Shown: piece after piece, positions 17,813 to 26,451 of the stretch
Numbering within the stretch: the first letter of the stretch is position 1
Layout: each line of letters opens with the position of its first letter
Assembly: GCA_963744575.1 (NCBI GenBank)
Contig: CAVUUF010000014.1
Span: 496,001-560,000 of the forward strand
Source of the DNA: Palsa-504 sp963744575
GTDB lineage: Bacteria; Actinomycetota; Actinomycetes; Streptosporangiales; Streptosporangiaceae
DNA: 64,000 nt
Reading direction: 5' to 3'
Notes under the pieces: generated by a model
Databases searched by the model: none
Seen by the model: the letters and a program-made list of their open reading frames with translations, nothing else
What the model was told of the DNA's origin: nothing
Position numbers and translations under genes: made by a program

Positions 17813-19243
17813 TCAGGATGCGATGGCGTCACCGATGCGGTGCACGCGCAGGGCGTTCGTGCGGCCCGGGGTGCCCGGCGGGCTGCCGGCCACGATCACT
17901 ACCACGTCGCCCGGCGCGCACCGGCCGATGTCGCGCAGGGCCGCCTCGACCTGGCGGACCATGTCGTCGCTATGCGCCACGGGCGGGACGAGGAACGTCT
18001 CGGCGCCCCAGGTCAGCGCCAGCTGACTGCGCGTCGCGGACTCGGTGGTGAAGACGAGCAGCGGGATCGGCGACCGGCGCCGGGCCAGTCGCCGCGCCGT
18101 CTCCCCGGTCATGGTGAAGGCCACCAGCGCCTGGGCTCCCACCGCCGCTCCGACCTCCCCTGCCGCCCCGGCGATGGCGCCTCCGGTGGTCTCCGGCGTC
18201 CCCTCCGGCGAGGCGCCCGGAGGAGGGAACGGCCACTCCCGCTCCGCCGCCACGATTATCCGCGCCATGGTCGCCACGGCGTCCACCGGATAAGCCCCGA
18301 CGCTGGTCTCCGCCGACAGCATGACCGCGTCCGCGCCGTCGAGCACGGCATTGGCGACATCGGACGCCTCGGCCCGGGTCGGCCGCGGCGCGCTGACCAT
18401 CGACTCAAGCATCTGGGTGGCCACGATGACCGGTTTGGCGGCCTGCCGGGCCAGCCTGATCGCGCGTTTCTGCACCAGCGGCACCTGTTCCAGCGGGAAC
18501 TCCACGCCCAGGTCCCCCCGAGCAACCATGATCCCGTCGAACGCGGCCACCACCTCGTCCAGCGCCGCCACCGCCTGGGGTTTCTCGACCTTGGCGATGA
18601 GCGGCAAGCGGACGCCCATCTCGTCCATGATCTTGCGGGCGGGCTCGGCATCCTCCGGCGCCTGCACGAAGGACAAGGCGATCATGTCCGCGCGCAGCCC
18701 GAGCGCCCAGCGCAGGTCATCCGCGTCCTTGCCGGTCAAGGCGGGCACGCTGACCCTGACGCCAGGCAGGTTGAGACCCTTGTGGTCAGAGACCAGGCCG
18801 CCGACCAGCACCCGGGTCCGGACGCGCGGCCCCTGCACGCCGGTCACCTCGAGCACGACCCGGCCGTCGTCCACGAGCAACGTCGTTCCCGGCCCGACAT
18901 CACCGGCCAGTGCCGGGTAGCTGACCGACGACTCATGCTGGTCCCCCGGCACGTCCTCCCCGGTGATCGTGAACTCCTGGCCAGCCGCCAGCGTCACCGC
19001 GCCGTCCGGGAACCGCCCCAGCCGGATCTTGGGGCCCTGCAGGTCGACCAGCACGCCCACGCTCCGGCCGCTGGCGGCGCCGGCCAGGCGGACGGCATCG
19101 TAGACGGCACGGTGCGCGTCGTGGTCGCCGTGGCTCATGTTGAGCCTGGCCACATCCAGGCCCGCCGTCACCAGCGCCGTGACCTGCTCGGGACTGGACG
19201 TCGCGGGGCCAAGGGTACCCACGATCTTCGCTCGGCGGCTCAT
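17813..19243 (-). CDS. pyk: Pyruvate kinase
   Basis: 476 residues, full length for bacterial pyruvate kinase. It converts phosphoenolpyruvate and ADP to pyruvate and ATP in glycolysis. Visible motifs: KIVGTLGPATSS and LNMSHGDH at the N-terminus, VDLQGPKIRLGRF, the catalytic-lysine segment LPLIAKVEKPQAV, MVARGDLGVEFP and VATQMLESM. The B domain lies between residues about 70 and 170, and the C-terminal regulatory domain ends VHRIGDAIAS. Monocistronic on the minus strand. Confidence 0.95.
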   Translation of the reverse strand: MSRRAKIVGTLGPATSSPEQVTALVTAGLDVARLNMSHGDHDAHRAVYDAVRLAGAASGRSVGVLVDLQGPKIRLGRFPDGAVTLAAGQEFTITGEDVPGDQHESSVSYPALAGDVGPGTTLLVDDGRVVLEVTGVQGPRVRTRVLVGGLVSDHKGLNLPGVRVSVPALTGKDADDLRWALGLRADMIALSFVQAPEDAEPARKIMDEMGVRLPLIAKVEKPQAVAALDEVVAAFDGIMVARGDLGVEFPLEQVPLVQKRAIRLARQAAKPVIVATQMLESMVSAPRPTRAEASDVANAVLDGADAVMLSAETSVGAYPVDAVATMARIIVAAEREWPFPPPGASPEGTPETTGGAIAGAAGEVGAAVGAQALVAFTMTGETARRLARRRSPIPLLVFTTESATRSQLALTWGAETFLVPPVAHSDDMVRQVEAALRDIGRCAPGDVVVIVAGSPPGTPGRTNALRVHRIGDAIAS

Positions 19244-19382
19244 GGCGGATGCTCCTTCGCCTGGTCGCGGCCTGGTCTATGCCATTATGCCGGCCCGACG
19301 TGGGGAATTAGAATTGCCGGAAGCTGTGCACGCGTCCCGGAGGTCCAGCCCTGACGACTGTACCCACCAGTCCGGGGTGGGG

Positions 19383-19739
19383 TCAGTCCAGGCAAAGGCA
19401 GAAGGGGTGACCCGCGGGGTCGAGGAACACCCGGAAGGATGTGCCGGGCTGGTGCTCGTGCTTGGTCGCGCCAAGAGCGAGCATCGCCGCCTCGGCGGCG
19501 TCGAGGTCGTCGACGATCACGTCGAGATGCATCTGCTGGGGCACCTCCTGAGCCGGCCATCTCGGCGGGGTATAGGCTTCCACCTGCTGGAAGGAGATGC
19601 ACTGACCGTACTCCGCGCGAACCTCGGCCCAGCCGGAGGAGACGTCGGCCTTCCAGTCCAGCATCGCGCCGTAGAACGTCGCGAGAGCGCCCGGATCGGG
19701 ACAGTCGATGACGATGCTCGGGAAGCGTGCGATAGCCAT
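19383..19739 (-). CDS. VOC family (glyoxalase-like) protein
   Basis: 118 residues from the ATG at 19737-19739. The vicinal-oxygen-chelate fold is recognisable: IVIDCPDPGALATFYGAMLD at the start, MHLDVIVDDLDAAEAAMLAL in the middle and FRVFLDPAGHPFCLC at the end. The last three residues of the upstream frame are not needed. Function unknown; many relatives bind small molecules or detoxify. Confidence 0.8.
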   Translation of the reverse strand: MAIARFPSIVIDCPDPGALATFYGAMLDWKADVSSGWAEVRAEYGQCISFQQVEAYTPPRWPAQEVPQQMHLDVIVDDLDAAEAAMLALGATKHEHQPGTSFRVFLDPAGHPFCLCLD

Positions 19740-19913
19740 GCAGGCACGGTACGCGCAATTGCGGACGATCCACATCCGGATTACGCCTGCGACCGGGCTG
19801 ACGTGGCGGCTGCGCCCTTGGCCAGTGCCTGCGTATTAGCGCGGCGTGCGGATCTTGCTGCGATGCTGGAGGAGCGCAACACTAGGCCCCAGAGACCCAA
19901 GGAGGGACTGCCA

Positions 19914-21050
19914 GTGAAGACCAGTACCGACCGGATCTTGACCACGCACACCGGCAGCCTGCCGCGGCCCGCGGGCCTGGCCGACCGGCACGATCCCGGC
20001 GCGGTCCGGGCCGCGGTGCGGGAGACGGTCGCCCGCCAGCGGGAGGCGGGCGTCGATATCGTCAATGACGGCGAGGTCAGCAAGCCCAGCTATGCCACCT
20101 ACGTGACCGAGCGGCTGTCGGGCTTCGGCGGGGAACCGGTTCCGCTGGCGCCGCGGGGGTTTGAGGAGTTCCCCGAGTTCGCGCAGAAGACGTGGGGCGA
20201 CCCGGACATGGCGGCGATCATGGCCAATCCCAGCTGCGACGGGCCGGTCGCCTACACCGGCCGGTCGCTGGCCGAGGCCGACATCGCCAACCTGCTGGCC
20301 GCTGCGGACGGTGCGAGCGATGTCTTCATGTCGGCGGCCTCGCCCGGCGTCATCGAGATGTTCATGCCCAACCGCTACTATCCCAGCACCGAGGAGTACC
20401 TGTTCGCGCTGGCCGAGGCGATGAAGCAGGAGTACGACGCGGTCTCCCAGGCCGGCCTGATCCTGCAGCTGGACTGCCCAGACCTGGCGTGTGAGTGGTC
20501 GCTGGGGGCGGAGCAGACCACCGCGGAATTCCGCAAGGTGGTGGCCCAGCGGATAGAAGCACTCGACCACGCCACCCGGGACATCCCGCCGGACCGGCTG
20601 CGGATGCACCTGTGCTGGGGTAACTACGAGGGCCCGCACCACACCGACGTCCCGCTGGCCGACATCATCGACCTGGTGCTGGCGGCCCGGCCCACGGCGG
20701 TGTCCTTCGAGGCGGCCAACCCCCGCCACGAGCACGAGTGGACGGTGTTCGAACAGGTCAAGCTGCCCGAGGGCAAGGCGCTGATTCCCGGCGTGCTGGA
20801 CTCCACGACCAACTACATCGAGCATCCCGAGCTGGTAGCCCAGCGCATCGTCCGCTACGCCGGCGTAGTCGGCCGGGAAAATGTCATCGCCGGCAGCGAC
20901 TGCGGCTTCGCCACCTTCGCCGCCTTCGTCCCCGTCGACCCGAAGATCACCTGGGCGAAACTGGCCGCGATGGCCGAAGGCGCCCGGCTGGCCAGCCAGC
21001 AGCTGTGGAAGGCGGCCACGTTAGGGCAAGCACCCCGGGGTTCAGACTGA
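19914..21050 (+). CDS. Cobalamin-independent methionine synthase family protein (MetE C-terminal-like)
   Basis: 378 residues; the GTG at 19914 follows GGAGGG at 19901-19906. It has TTHTGSLPRP at the N-terminus, VDIVNDGEVSKPSY, the zinc-site pattern MHLCWGNYEGPHH and C-terminal VIAGSDCGFATF. It corresponds to the catalytic half of MetE only. Stand-alone members in actinobacteria transfer or cleave methylthio-type groups, and the true substrate is often not methionine. The 11-bp gap to the TIR relic downstream suggests they were once co-transcribed. Confidence 0.85.
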   Translation: MKTSTDRILTTHTGSLPRPAGLADRHDPGAVRAAVRETVARQREAGVDIVNDGEVSKPSYATYVTERLSGFGGEPVPLAPRGFEEFPEFAQKTWGDPDMAAIMANPSCDGPVAYTGRSLAEADIANLLAAADGASDVFMSAASPGVIEMFMPNRYYPSTEEYLFALAEAMKQEYDAVSQAGLILQLDCPDLACEWSLGAEQTTAEFRKVVAQRIEALDHATRDIPPDRLRMHLCWGNYEGPHHTDVPLADIIDLVLAARPTAVSFEAANPRHEHEWTVFEQVKLPEGKALIPGVLDSTTNYIEHPELVAQRIVRYAGVVGRENVIAGSDCGFATFAAFVPVDPKITWAKLAAMAEGARLASQQLWKAATLGQAPRGSD

Positions 21051-21061
21051 GGGGACATGAA

Positions 21062-21455
21062 ATGCCAGGTCTGGCGTTTATCAGCTACCGCCGAGAAGAC
21101 ACCGGCCTGGTAGCGCAAGGTCTTTACCTGCAGTTGAAGGGCCGCTTCGGCCCGGGCCAGCTGTTCATGGACGTGAACTCGGTGCCCACCGGCAGTCAAT
21201 GGCCCGAACGAGTGAAGGACAAGCTCGTCAAGCCACCGTCGTGCTCGCGATGATAGGGCCCTCCTGGCTCACCGCGAGCGATCAATGGGGTCGGCGGCGG
21301 CTGGATTTGCCTGACGACTGGGGGCACCTTGAACTCAGGACCGCCCTGAACCTTGACAAGAAGATCATCCCGGTGATTGTCGGGCACGAATTCCGTGTTC
21401 CGCCCGCTGAGGCCCTGCCCCGTGGGTTGCAGGGAATTTTCCAGCATCACGGAAA
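21062..21455 (+). pseudogene. TIR-domain protein, frameshifted and truncated
   Basis: The ATG at 21062 with GGGGA upstream opens a TIR domain: FISYRREDTGLVAQGLYLQL and LFMDVNSVPTGSQWPERV. The frame stops at 21253, but the next frame carries the direct continuation (ATVVLAMIGPSWLTASDQW, GHLELRTALNLDKKIIPVIV). The shift is near 21229 and corresponds to one missing base. TIR domains in bacteria often degrade NAD+ in phage defence. The downstream sensor or effector part is absent, because the sequence runs into the 3' end of a MarR relic. Confidence 0.7.
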
Positions 21456-21974
21456 TAAACTGTCGGGTGGCCCGGCGGCCGCTGGCCCCGGGTGGTCACG
21501 GCGAGAGCGCCTCGATGCAGGTGCGCAGGGCTGTGGCCAGGTGTCGGCGGGGCCGAGTCTGGCCAGCACAGCTGCTCGACGGCGCCCGCCGCCTGGTGGC
21601 AGGCCTGGAGCGTCTGGCGGCCGTCGCCGGTCAGGCCTGCTTGCAGGATGCGCCGGTGGCCGGGAATGCGGGCGGCGGGTCACCCAGGGCCGCTGCTCCA
21701 GCTCGCGCAGGACCTGGTTCATGGTCTGCGGGGTGACGAAGGCCCGCCGCGCCAGCTCGGCGTTGGACAGTCCCGGCTGTTCGTCCACGGCGGTGAGCAC
21801 GGCGTACTGGGCCAGCGTGGCGCCGTGGTCACGCAGCGCCGCGGCCAGCGTGGTGTGCAGCGCGGGGGAGGGCGGGGTGATGGCTGTCCCCGGACCCGGC
21901 TTCGTCGCGCTCCAGGGGCGTGACCGGGAGGCATTCGCGCGTTTGTGCCCCCGTGCCCCGCCCGGCGTCACCAT
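21447..21974 (-). pseudogene. MarR-family regulator, frameshifted
   Basis: On the minus strand the winged-helix core is clear: LRDHGATLAQYAVLTAVDEQ, LSNAELARRAFVTPQTMNQ, VLRELEQRPWVTRR. Right after the wing the frame drifts into arginine/proline-rich nonsense, while another minus-strand frame carries a plausible continuation (LTGDGRQTLQACHQAAGAVE). At least one frameshift separates the DNA-binding part from the dimerisation helices. Confidence 0.65.
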
Positions 21975-22810
21975 CGTGGCCGCCGCGGCTGGCCCGCGCC
22001 GTCGCCCTCGCCTACCGCCTGCCCCAGCCGCCGTCCAGTGAGCAGCTGCTGCGCATCAGCGGAAACCGGACGCCCGCCCCAAGCGTGGGGTAGCGGGGCG
22101 TTGGCGTTGCGCCAGCGCAGGTAAGCCTGGAGCTTGCCGGCCAGCACGGTGGGGGTGGTCAGAGGCACCTCTGACAAAGGTGTGCACGGGTCTGGATTGC
22201 GCCTCGGTCGGGGGTTGGCCCACGACGCATTTGTCGGCGTGAAGCACGGCTCCACATTGGTCCGCTGTGCCCAGCGCCGGATCGCCGGGCTCTTGCTGGC
22301 CGACAGGTCGTCCAAGATCCCGAATAGCCGGTGGCCGTCCGGGCGGGCCGCCCGGGATCGACTTCAGCGCGGCCAGGATGTGATCGGCGCCCTTGCGGCG
22401 CCGGACGGCGCCCCACAGCTGGTCATCGCCTACGCTGTAACAGGCGTTGAAGCAGCTGAGGCCGTGGGTGCGGTGGTAGGTCGCGCGCAGCCGTCAGGCC
22501 GTTTGCGTCTCGCCCGGCAGGCACCGTGGCAGGGCCGGATCGACGGCGGCCAGAACTGGTCAAACCCGAAGCAGCGGTCCGGGTAGTTGCTGGTCACGTA
22601 CTCGATCCGGTCCAGCTTGGCGTCTTGGCCGGGTCGGCGGATTCCTTCGAGGTCCGAGTCCGCTGGAACGAGATGCCGCGCTGGTGCAGCAGCTGCCGCA
22701 GCCGCTCCCGGCCGATCCGCAGGCCGACCGGCGCCAGGTGATCGGCCAGCTTGCGCACGCTCCAGTGCGTAAACGGCAGGCACAGTGCCGGGCGCGCCAC
22801 CTGATCGGGC
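21975..22810 (-). pseudogene. IS630-type transposase remnant
   Basis: Pieces of one transposase are spread over different minus-strand frames in the right order: WSVRKLADHLAPVGLRIGRE, LRQLLHQRGISFQRTRT, KLDRIEYVTSNYPDRCFGFD, DDLSASKSPAIRRWAQRTNV and FTPTNASWANP, then KLQAYLRWRNANA. These are hallmarks of the IS630 DDE transposases, the last ones near the final acidic residue. Several frameshifts make it inactive. I could not find intact terminal inverted repeats. Confidence 0.7.
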
Positions 22811-23100
22811 CTGGTGGCGACCATGGACCGGCTGCGGGCCGAGTGCCCGTGGGATGCCAGGCAGACGCACTCCTCGCTCGCCCCGCACCTGCTGGAGGAG
22901 CCCTACGAGGCGCTCGAGTCCCGGCCACGAGCAGGCGTGCCGCGAGGAGCTCGGCGACGTGCTGCTGCAGGTGGTGATCTGGGCCGGGGCGGCCGGCCAG
23001 CCCGGACGAGCAGATCGGGCGCGACCTGTTCCTGTCGGACGCGAAAGCCCGCGAGCTCGGGCTCGACCCTGAGATGGAACTCCGCGCCGCTATCATCTCG
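22805..23100 (+). pseudogene. MazG-type nucleotide pyrophosphohydrolase remnant
   Basis: VATMDRLRAECPWDARQTHS and LAPHLLEEPYEALES match the start of MazG. A frame change then continues it as EQACREELGDVLLQVVIWAG, and a third frame gives ARELGLDPEMELRAAI, like the end of a MazG domain. The catalytic EExxE-type helices are broken up by frameshifts and the protein is too short to work. Confidence 0.6.
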
Positions 23101-23594
23101 TGGTCCGCTCCTGGGCGCATAGCGGGGACCACGGAAAGTAAGCGCACAAAGAGCAGGGTCGCGAAATGTTCCGGCCAAGCCTATACATTCACCCTAGATC
23201 GACCTATACTCAACACGTTGGCCTCGCCGGGGGGGATGTTACAGGCCGAGGCACGAGCGGGACTCGTTTTCAAGCTGTAGTGGGCAGCTATGACGTACAT
23301 ACTTACATTCGTGCTGCGAATATTCGCGCTCGTCTCCCCTTATCCCCCCCGTGGGACTTCCGCTGTCCGGGGAGTCCGGTAGGAAACCGAGCGAAAGTGG
23401 GGAATTGGCGATGCCCGTTCTCTGTGGGACTTTCGCGTCCCGCGAGGCCCTTCTTTCCCAGGCTGATGGTGGCATTCTGAGTGAATTCTCTGCCTGCCGG
23501 GCTGCCTCGGCTCATTTGTCGCCCGAACGACGCGGCGCCCGCTTGCTGGAGCGAGCAGGCGCCGGATCCTAGCCATGATGACCGAGGCTAGCCC
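23101..23594. other. Leader region of the exopolysaccharide locus, no gene seen
   Basis: About 490 bp less GC-rich than its surroundings, ahead of the sugar-transferase gene. It contains two -10-like hexamers (TATACA near 23182, TATACT at 23205-23210), a perfect palindrome GCGAATATTCGC at 23316-23327 and a near-repeat GTGGGACTTCCGC / GTGGGACTTTCGC at 23351-23363 and 23424-23436. No convincing -35 box or known riboswitch was recognised. It probably holds the main promoter and control sites. Confidence 0.4.
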
Positions 23595-25001
23595 ATGACT
23601 AGCAAGGGCATCTTCCGAGGTAGTCGGAGCAACGGCGTCGCGTGGCGGCGGCCCGCGGCCACGCGATATCGTGGGCGGCTCGCGGCCTGGCCTGCCGCCT
23701 GGCCGGTCACGGCCCTCACAAGAAAGGCCGTACTTCCGGTATGCGACGCATTCGCGCTGCTGGTTGCCGCGCTGTTCACAGTTAGCGGCTGGCTGGCCGT
23801 AGGATACGCCGCCGCGGTACTAATACTCCTGAAATTCAGGGGATGGCAACGACTGCGGATCTGCCTTCGGGTGTCCGATGAGATAGCATTCCTTGCCGCC
23901 GCCGCAATCCTGCCCATCCCGCTGTTTCTGCCTTTCATTAATAAAGGAGCGCTGGTCAGCCTGGCCGCGCTTTCCTTCTGTTTGCTTGCGACAATGCGGC
24001 TTGCGCTATACAGCGCGCTACGCGCCGCGAACCGACGCCGATGGCTGGCCGAGCGAGTGCTTATAGTAGGGTCCGGAAAGCTAGCTACCGAGATCGGGGA
24101 ATTGCTTGAGAGGCACCCGGAACTAGGATTGAGACCGGTTGGTTTCATCGCCAGCCTGGCGCCGGACCCGGCGCCCTCGCTCCCGCTGCTTGGCGGCGTA
24201 TCAGAGCTACCCGACCTGGTGTTCGAATATGATGTCAGCCGGATTATCATAACGCTTCCCGAGGACGACGACCCGGCTCTGGTGTCGGTGTTGCGCACTA
24301 GCTGGCAGCTGCCGGCAGAGGTATGCGTGGTGCCGCGGATGCACGAACTGGCAGCAGCCATTCCGGCGGGCTGCCAAGACGAAATATGGGGAATTCCGGT
24401 CATTCCCCTGCGGTGCTCCGGCCTTCGCTCGTCCGGCCGGGCCGTGAAGCGCGCGTTCGACGTCGTGGTGGGGATGACGCTGCTGACCGTCCTGGCGCCG
24501 CTGATGCTGTTGCTCATGGGCGGACTCCTGCTGGCCTGCGGCCGACCCGTGCTGTTCCGGCAGGCGAGGGTGACCGGCCCCGGCCGGATCACTATGATCA
24601 CGAAGCTACGCACCGTCGCCGCCGCTGACCCGGACAGATGCTGGACAGTGTCGCCCGGGGACTGTACGGCACTGGGCCGCTGGCTGCGGGCGACGCACCT
24701 GGACGAACTACCCCAGCTGCTGAACGTGGTCCGCGGGGAAATGTCACTTGTCGGTCCGCGCCCTGAGCGACCTTATTTCACCGCACAGTTCGCCGAGGTT
24801 GTTCCGCGCTATGAGGATCGGCATAGGACGAATGGCGGTATGACCGGATGGGCGCAGGTACACGGTCTTACCGGAGACACCTCGATCCAGGAGCGGACTC
24901 GCTTTGACAACAACTACATAGAGCATTGGTCGCTCTGGCTGGACTTGGCCATCCTTGTCCGCACGCTTACCGAGCCGCTGAGTGGCGCGCGAAGGAAGTA
25001 G
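23595..25001 (+). CDS. Exopolysaccharide initiating sugar-phosphate transferase (WbaP-like)
   Basis: 468 residues. Four to five hydrophobic segments lie in residues 40-140, a CoA-binding-like Rossmann domain follows (RVLIVGSGKLATEIGELLER), then a membrane helix near 300. The bacterial sugar transferase domain has KRAFDVVVGMTLL, ITMITKLRTV, HLDELPQLLNVVRGEMS and LVGPRPERP. It transfers a hexose-1-phosphate to undecaprenyl phosphate, the first step of polymer repeat-unit assembly. It is the first gene of the locus and is preceded by the likely regulatory region. Confidence 0.9.
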   Translation: MTSKGIFRGSRSNGVAWRRPAATRYRGRLAAWPAAWPVTALTRKAVLPVCDAFALLVAALFTVSGWLAVGYAAAVLILLKFRGWQRLRICLRVSDEIAFLAAAAILPIPLFLPFINKGALVSLAALSFCLLATMRLALYSALRAANRRRWLAERVLIVGSGKLATEIGELLERHPELGLRPVGFIASLAPDPAPSLPLLGGVSELPDLVFEYDVSRIIITLPEDDDPALVSVLRTSWQLPAEVCVVPRMHELAAAIPAGCQDEIWGIPVIPLRCSGLRSSGRAVKRAFDVVVGMTLLTVLAPLMLLLMGGLLLACGRPVLFRQARVTGPGRITMITKLRTVAAADPDRCWTVSPGDCTALGRWLRATHLDELPQLLNVVRGEMSLVGPRPERPYFTAQFAEVVPRYEDRHRTNGGMTGWAQVHGLTGDTSIQERTRFDNNYIEHWSLWLDLAILVRTLTEPLSGARRK

Positions 25002-25188
25002 CCCGGGCCGCCGGAAGCTCATTGAGCGCCCCTGTCAGCCGGGTTGCAGATGATTAGCAAGTGAATAACAAGCAAATAGACCGCATTGGATGATGCGAGG
25101 TTAGGTTAGCGCGCATGATGATGGATTCTGAGGCGCAGGCATCGCGTGGGTTCGCCCGGACCGGCCGCCGGCCCGTCGTGAGCCGTTG

Positions 25189-26451
25189 ATGAAAGCGTTC
25201 AGGCTTCGCGGCGCGGAGCCGCGGAGCGGTAAGTCCGCCGGCCGGCTACGCGGGGCCGCCGACGGAAGCTCGCTTTCTCTCCCCGCCGGGCAAGAATCAT
25301 CTCGTATTCTCCTGGTTTCCCAGGCCACCGTCGATGGCGTGGCGGTATGCGTGCGGGACCTGGCCGAGGCCGCGGTCCGGGATGGATATCAGGTCACCGT
25401 GGCCTGTCCGCGGACCGGTGACCTGCCGGGCTGGGCCCGGGACCGGGGAGCGGCCTGGGATCGGCTGGACATGCGGCGTTCCCCTCATCCCAGTGACATC
25501 CTGGCCGTGCTGCGGCTGCGACGGCTCGCCCGGACGCACGACCTGGTTCACCTGCACTCCTCGAAGGCCGGTGTCGTGGGCCGGCTGGCGGTGGCCAGCC
25601 TGGGGCCGCGGCGCCCTCCGGTCGTGTTCACCCCGCACGGCTGGTCATGGCTGGTCGGGGGGCGGCTGGCTCCGCTGTACCGGTGGACGGAGCGTGCCGT
25701 TTTTCCGCTGGCCACGGCGGTGGTAGCGGTTTCGGAGGAGGAACGGGCCCATGGCCAGGCCGTTCTCGGCCCGCGGGCGGCCCGGATCGTCGTTAATCCG
25801 AACGGAGTTGACCCGTGCCGGTTTTCTCCCGAGGGCTCTGTCGCCGACCGGCCGGCCGCCCCTCTTGTTGTCTGTGTCGGACGCTTTTGTCATGCGCGGG
25901 CACCCGATGTGGCTGTTACTGCGCTCGCGCTGATGCGCACGCCAGCAGTCCGACTGCGACTGGTCGGCGACGGGGAAGACCGTGCGGCGGTAGAGAAGCT
26001 TGTGAATGCCCTCGGCCTGGACGGACGAGTCGAGTTCTGCGGCTTCCGGCCCGAGCCTGCGCCGGACCTCCGGGCCGCTGACGTCGTCGTAGTACCGTCA
26101 CGTTACGACGGGATGGCCCTGATCCTGCTCGAGGCCATGGCCTGCGGCGCGGCCATCGTGGCCACCCGGGTTCCTGGCACCTCCGCGCTTGGGGAAGCAG
26201 GCCGGCTGGTTCCTGTCGAGGACCCGCAGAGCCTGGCGGAGGCGGTCGATGCGCTGCTTGCCGATCCGGCACGGCGCCGGCTGCTCGGAGCTGCGGCCCG
26301 GGATCGGGCTGTGGAGCATTATTCGCTTCAGCGCTCGCTTCGGGGAATACTGGGGCTGTGGCAGAGCCTCGGGGCCCGGCCAGCAAACGCCTCGCCGGAG
26401 ACAGAGATCCGGCCCCAGAACACCCCGGCGGAGAAGAAGAAGGCCAGTTGA
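25189..26451 (+). CDS. Glycosyltransferase family 4
   Basis: About 420 residues from the ATG at 25189; the first 40 residues are basic and poorly conserved, so the real start may be further in. GT-B fold: VSQATVDGVAVCVRDLAEAA, HLHSSKAGVVGRLA, FTPHGWSWLVGG, and the nucleotide-sugar part VVCVGRFCHARAPDVAV with PSRYDGMALILLEAMACG. The usual E-x7-E motif reads D-x7-E here. It adds a sugar to the lipid-linked repeat unit. Its end overlaps the next gene by 4 bp. Confidence 0.87.
   Translation: MKAFRLRGAEPRSGKSAGRLRGAADGSSLSLPAGQESSRILLVSQATVDGVAVCVRDLAEAAVRDGYQVTVACPRTGDLPGWARDRGAAWDRLDMRRSPHPSDILAVLRLRRLARTHDLVHLHSSKAGVVGRLAVASLGPRRPPVVFTPHGWSWLVGGRLAPLYRWTERAVFPLATAVVAVSEEERAHGQAVLGPRAARIVVNPNGVDPCRFSPEGSVADRPAAPLVVCVGRFCHARAPDVAVTALALMRTPAVRLRLVGDGEDRAAVEKLVNALGLDGRVEFCGFRPEPAPDLRAADVVVVPSRYDGMALILLEAMACGAAIVATRVPGTSALGEAGRLVPVEDPQSLAEAVDALLADPARRRLLGAAARDRAVEHYSLQRSLRGILGLWQSLGARPANASPETEIRPQNTPAEKKKAS

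Noticed and set aside
17840..19354. 504-codon plus-strand frame opposite pyruvate kinase
   Set aside because: Antisense shadow, histidine/arginine/glycine rich; pyruvate kinase is unmistakable on the other strand.
19137..19913. N-terminal extension of the MetE-like frame
   Set aside because: It runs antisense to pyruvate kinase and the VOC gene; the GTG at 19914 has a perfect ribosome-binding site and the family start.
23101..23594. A riboswitch in the leader of the polysaccharide locus
   Set aside because: The near-repeated GTGGGACTT motif and palindrome are suggestive, but I could not match any known riboswitch consensus.
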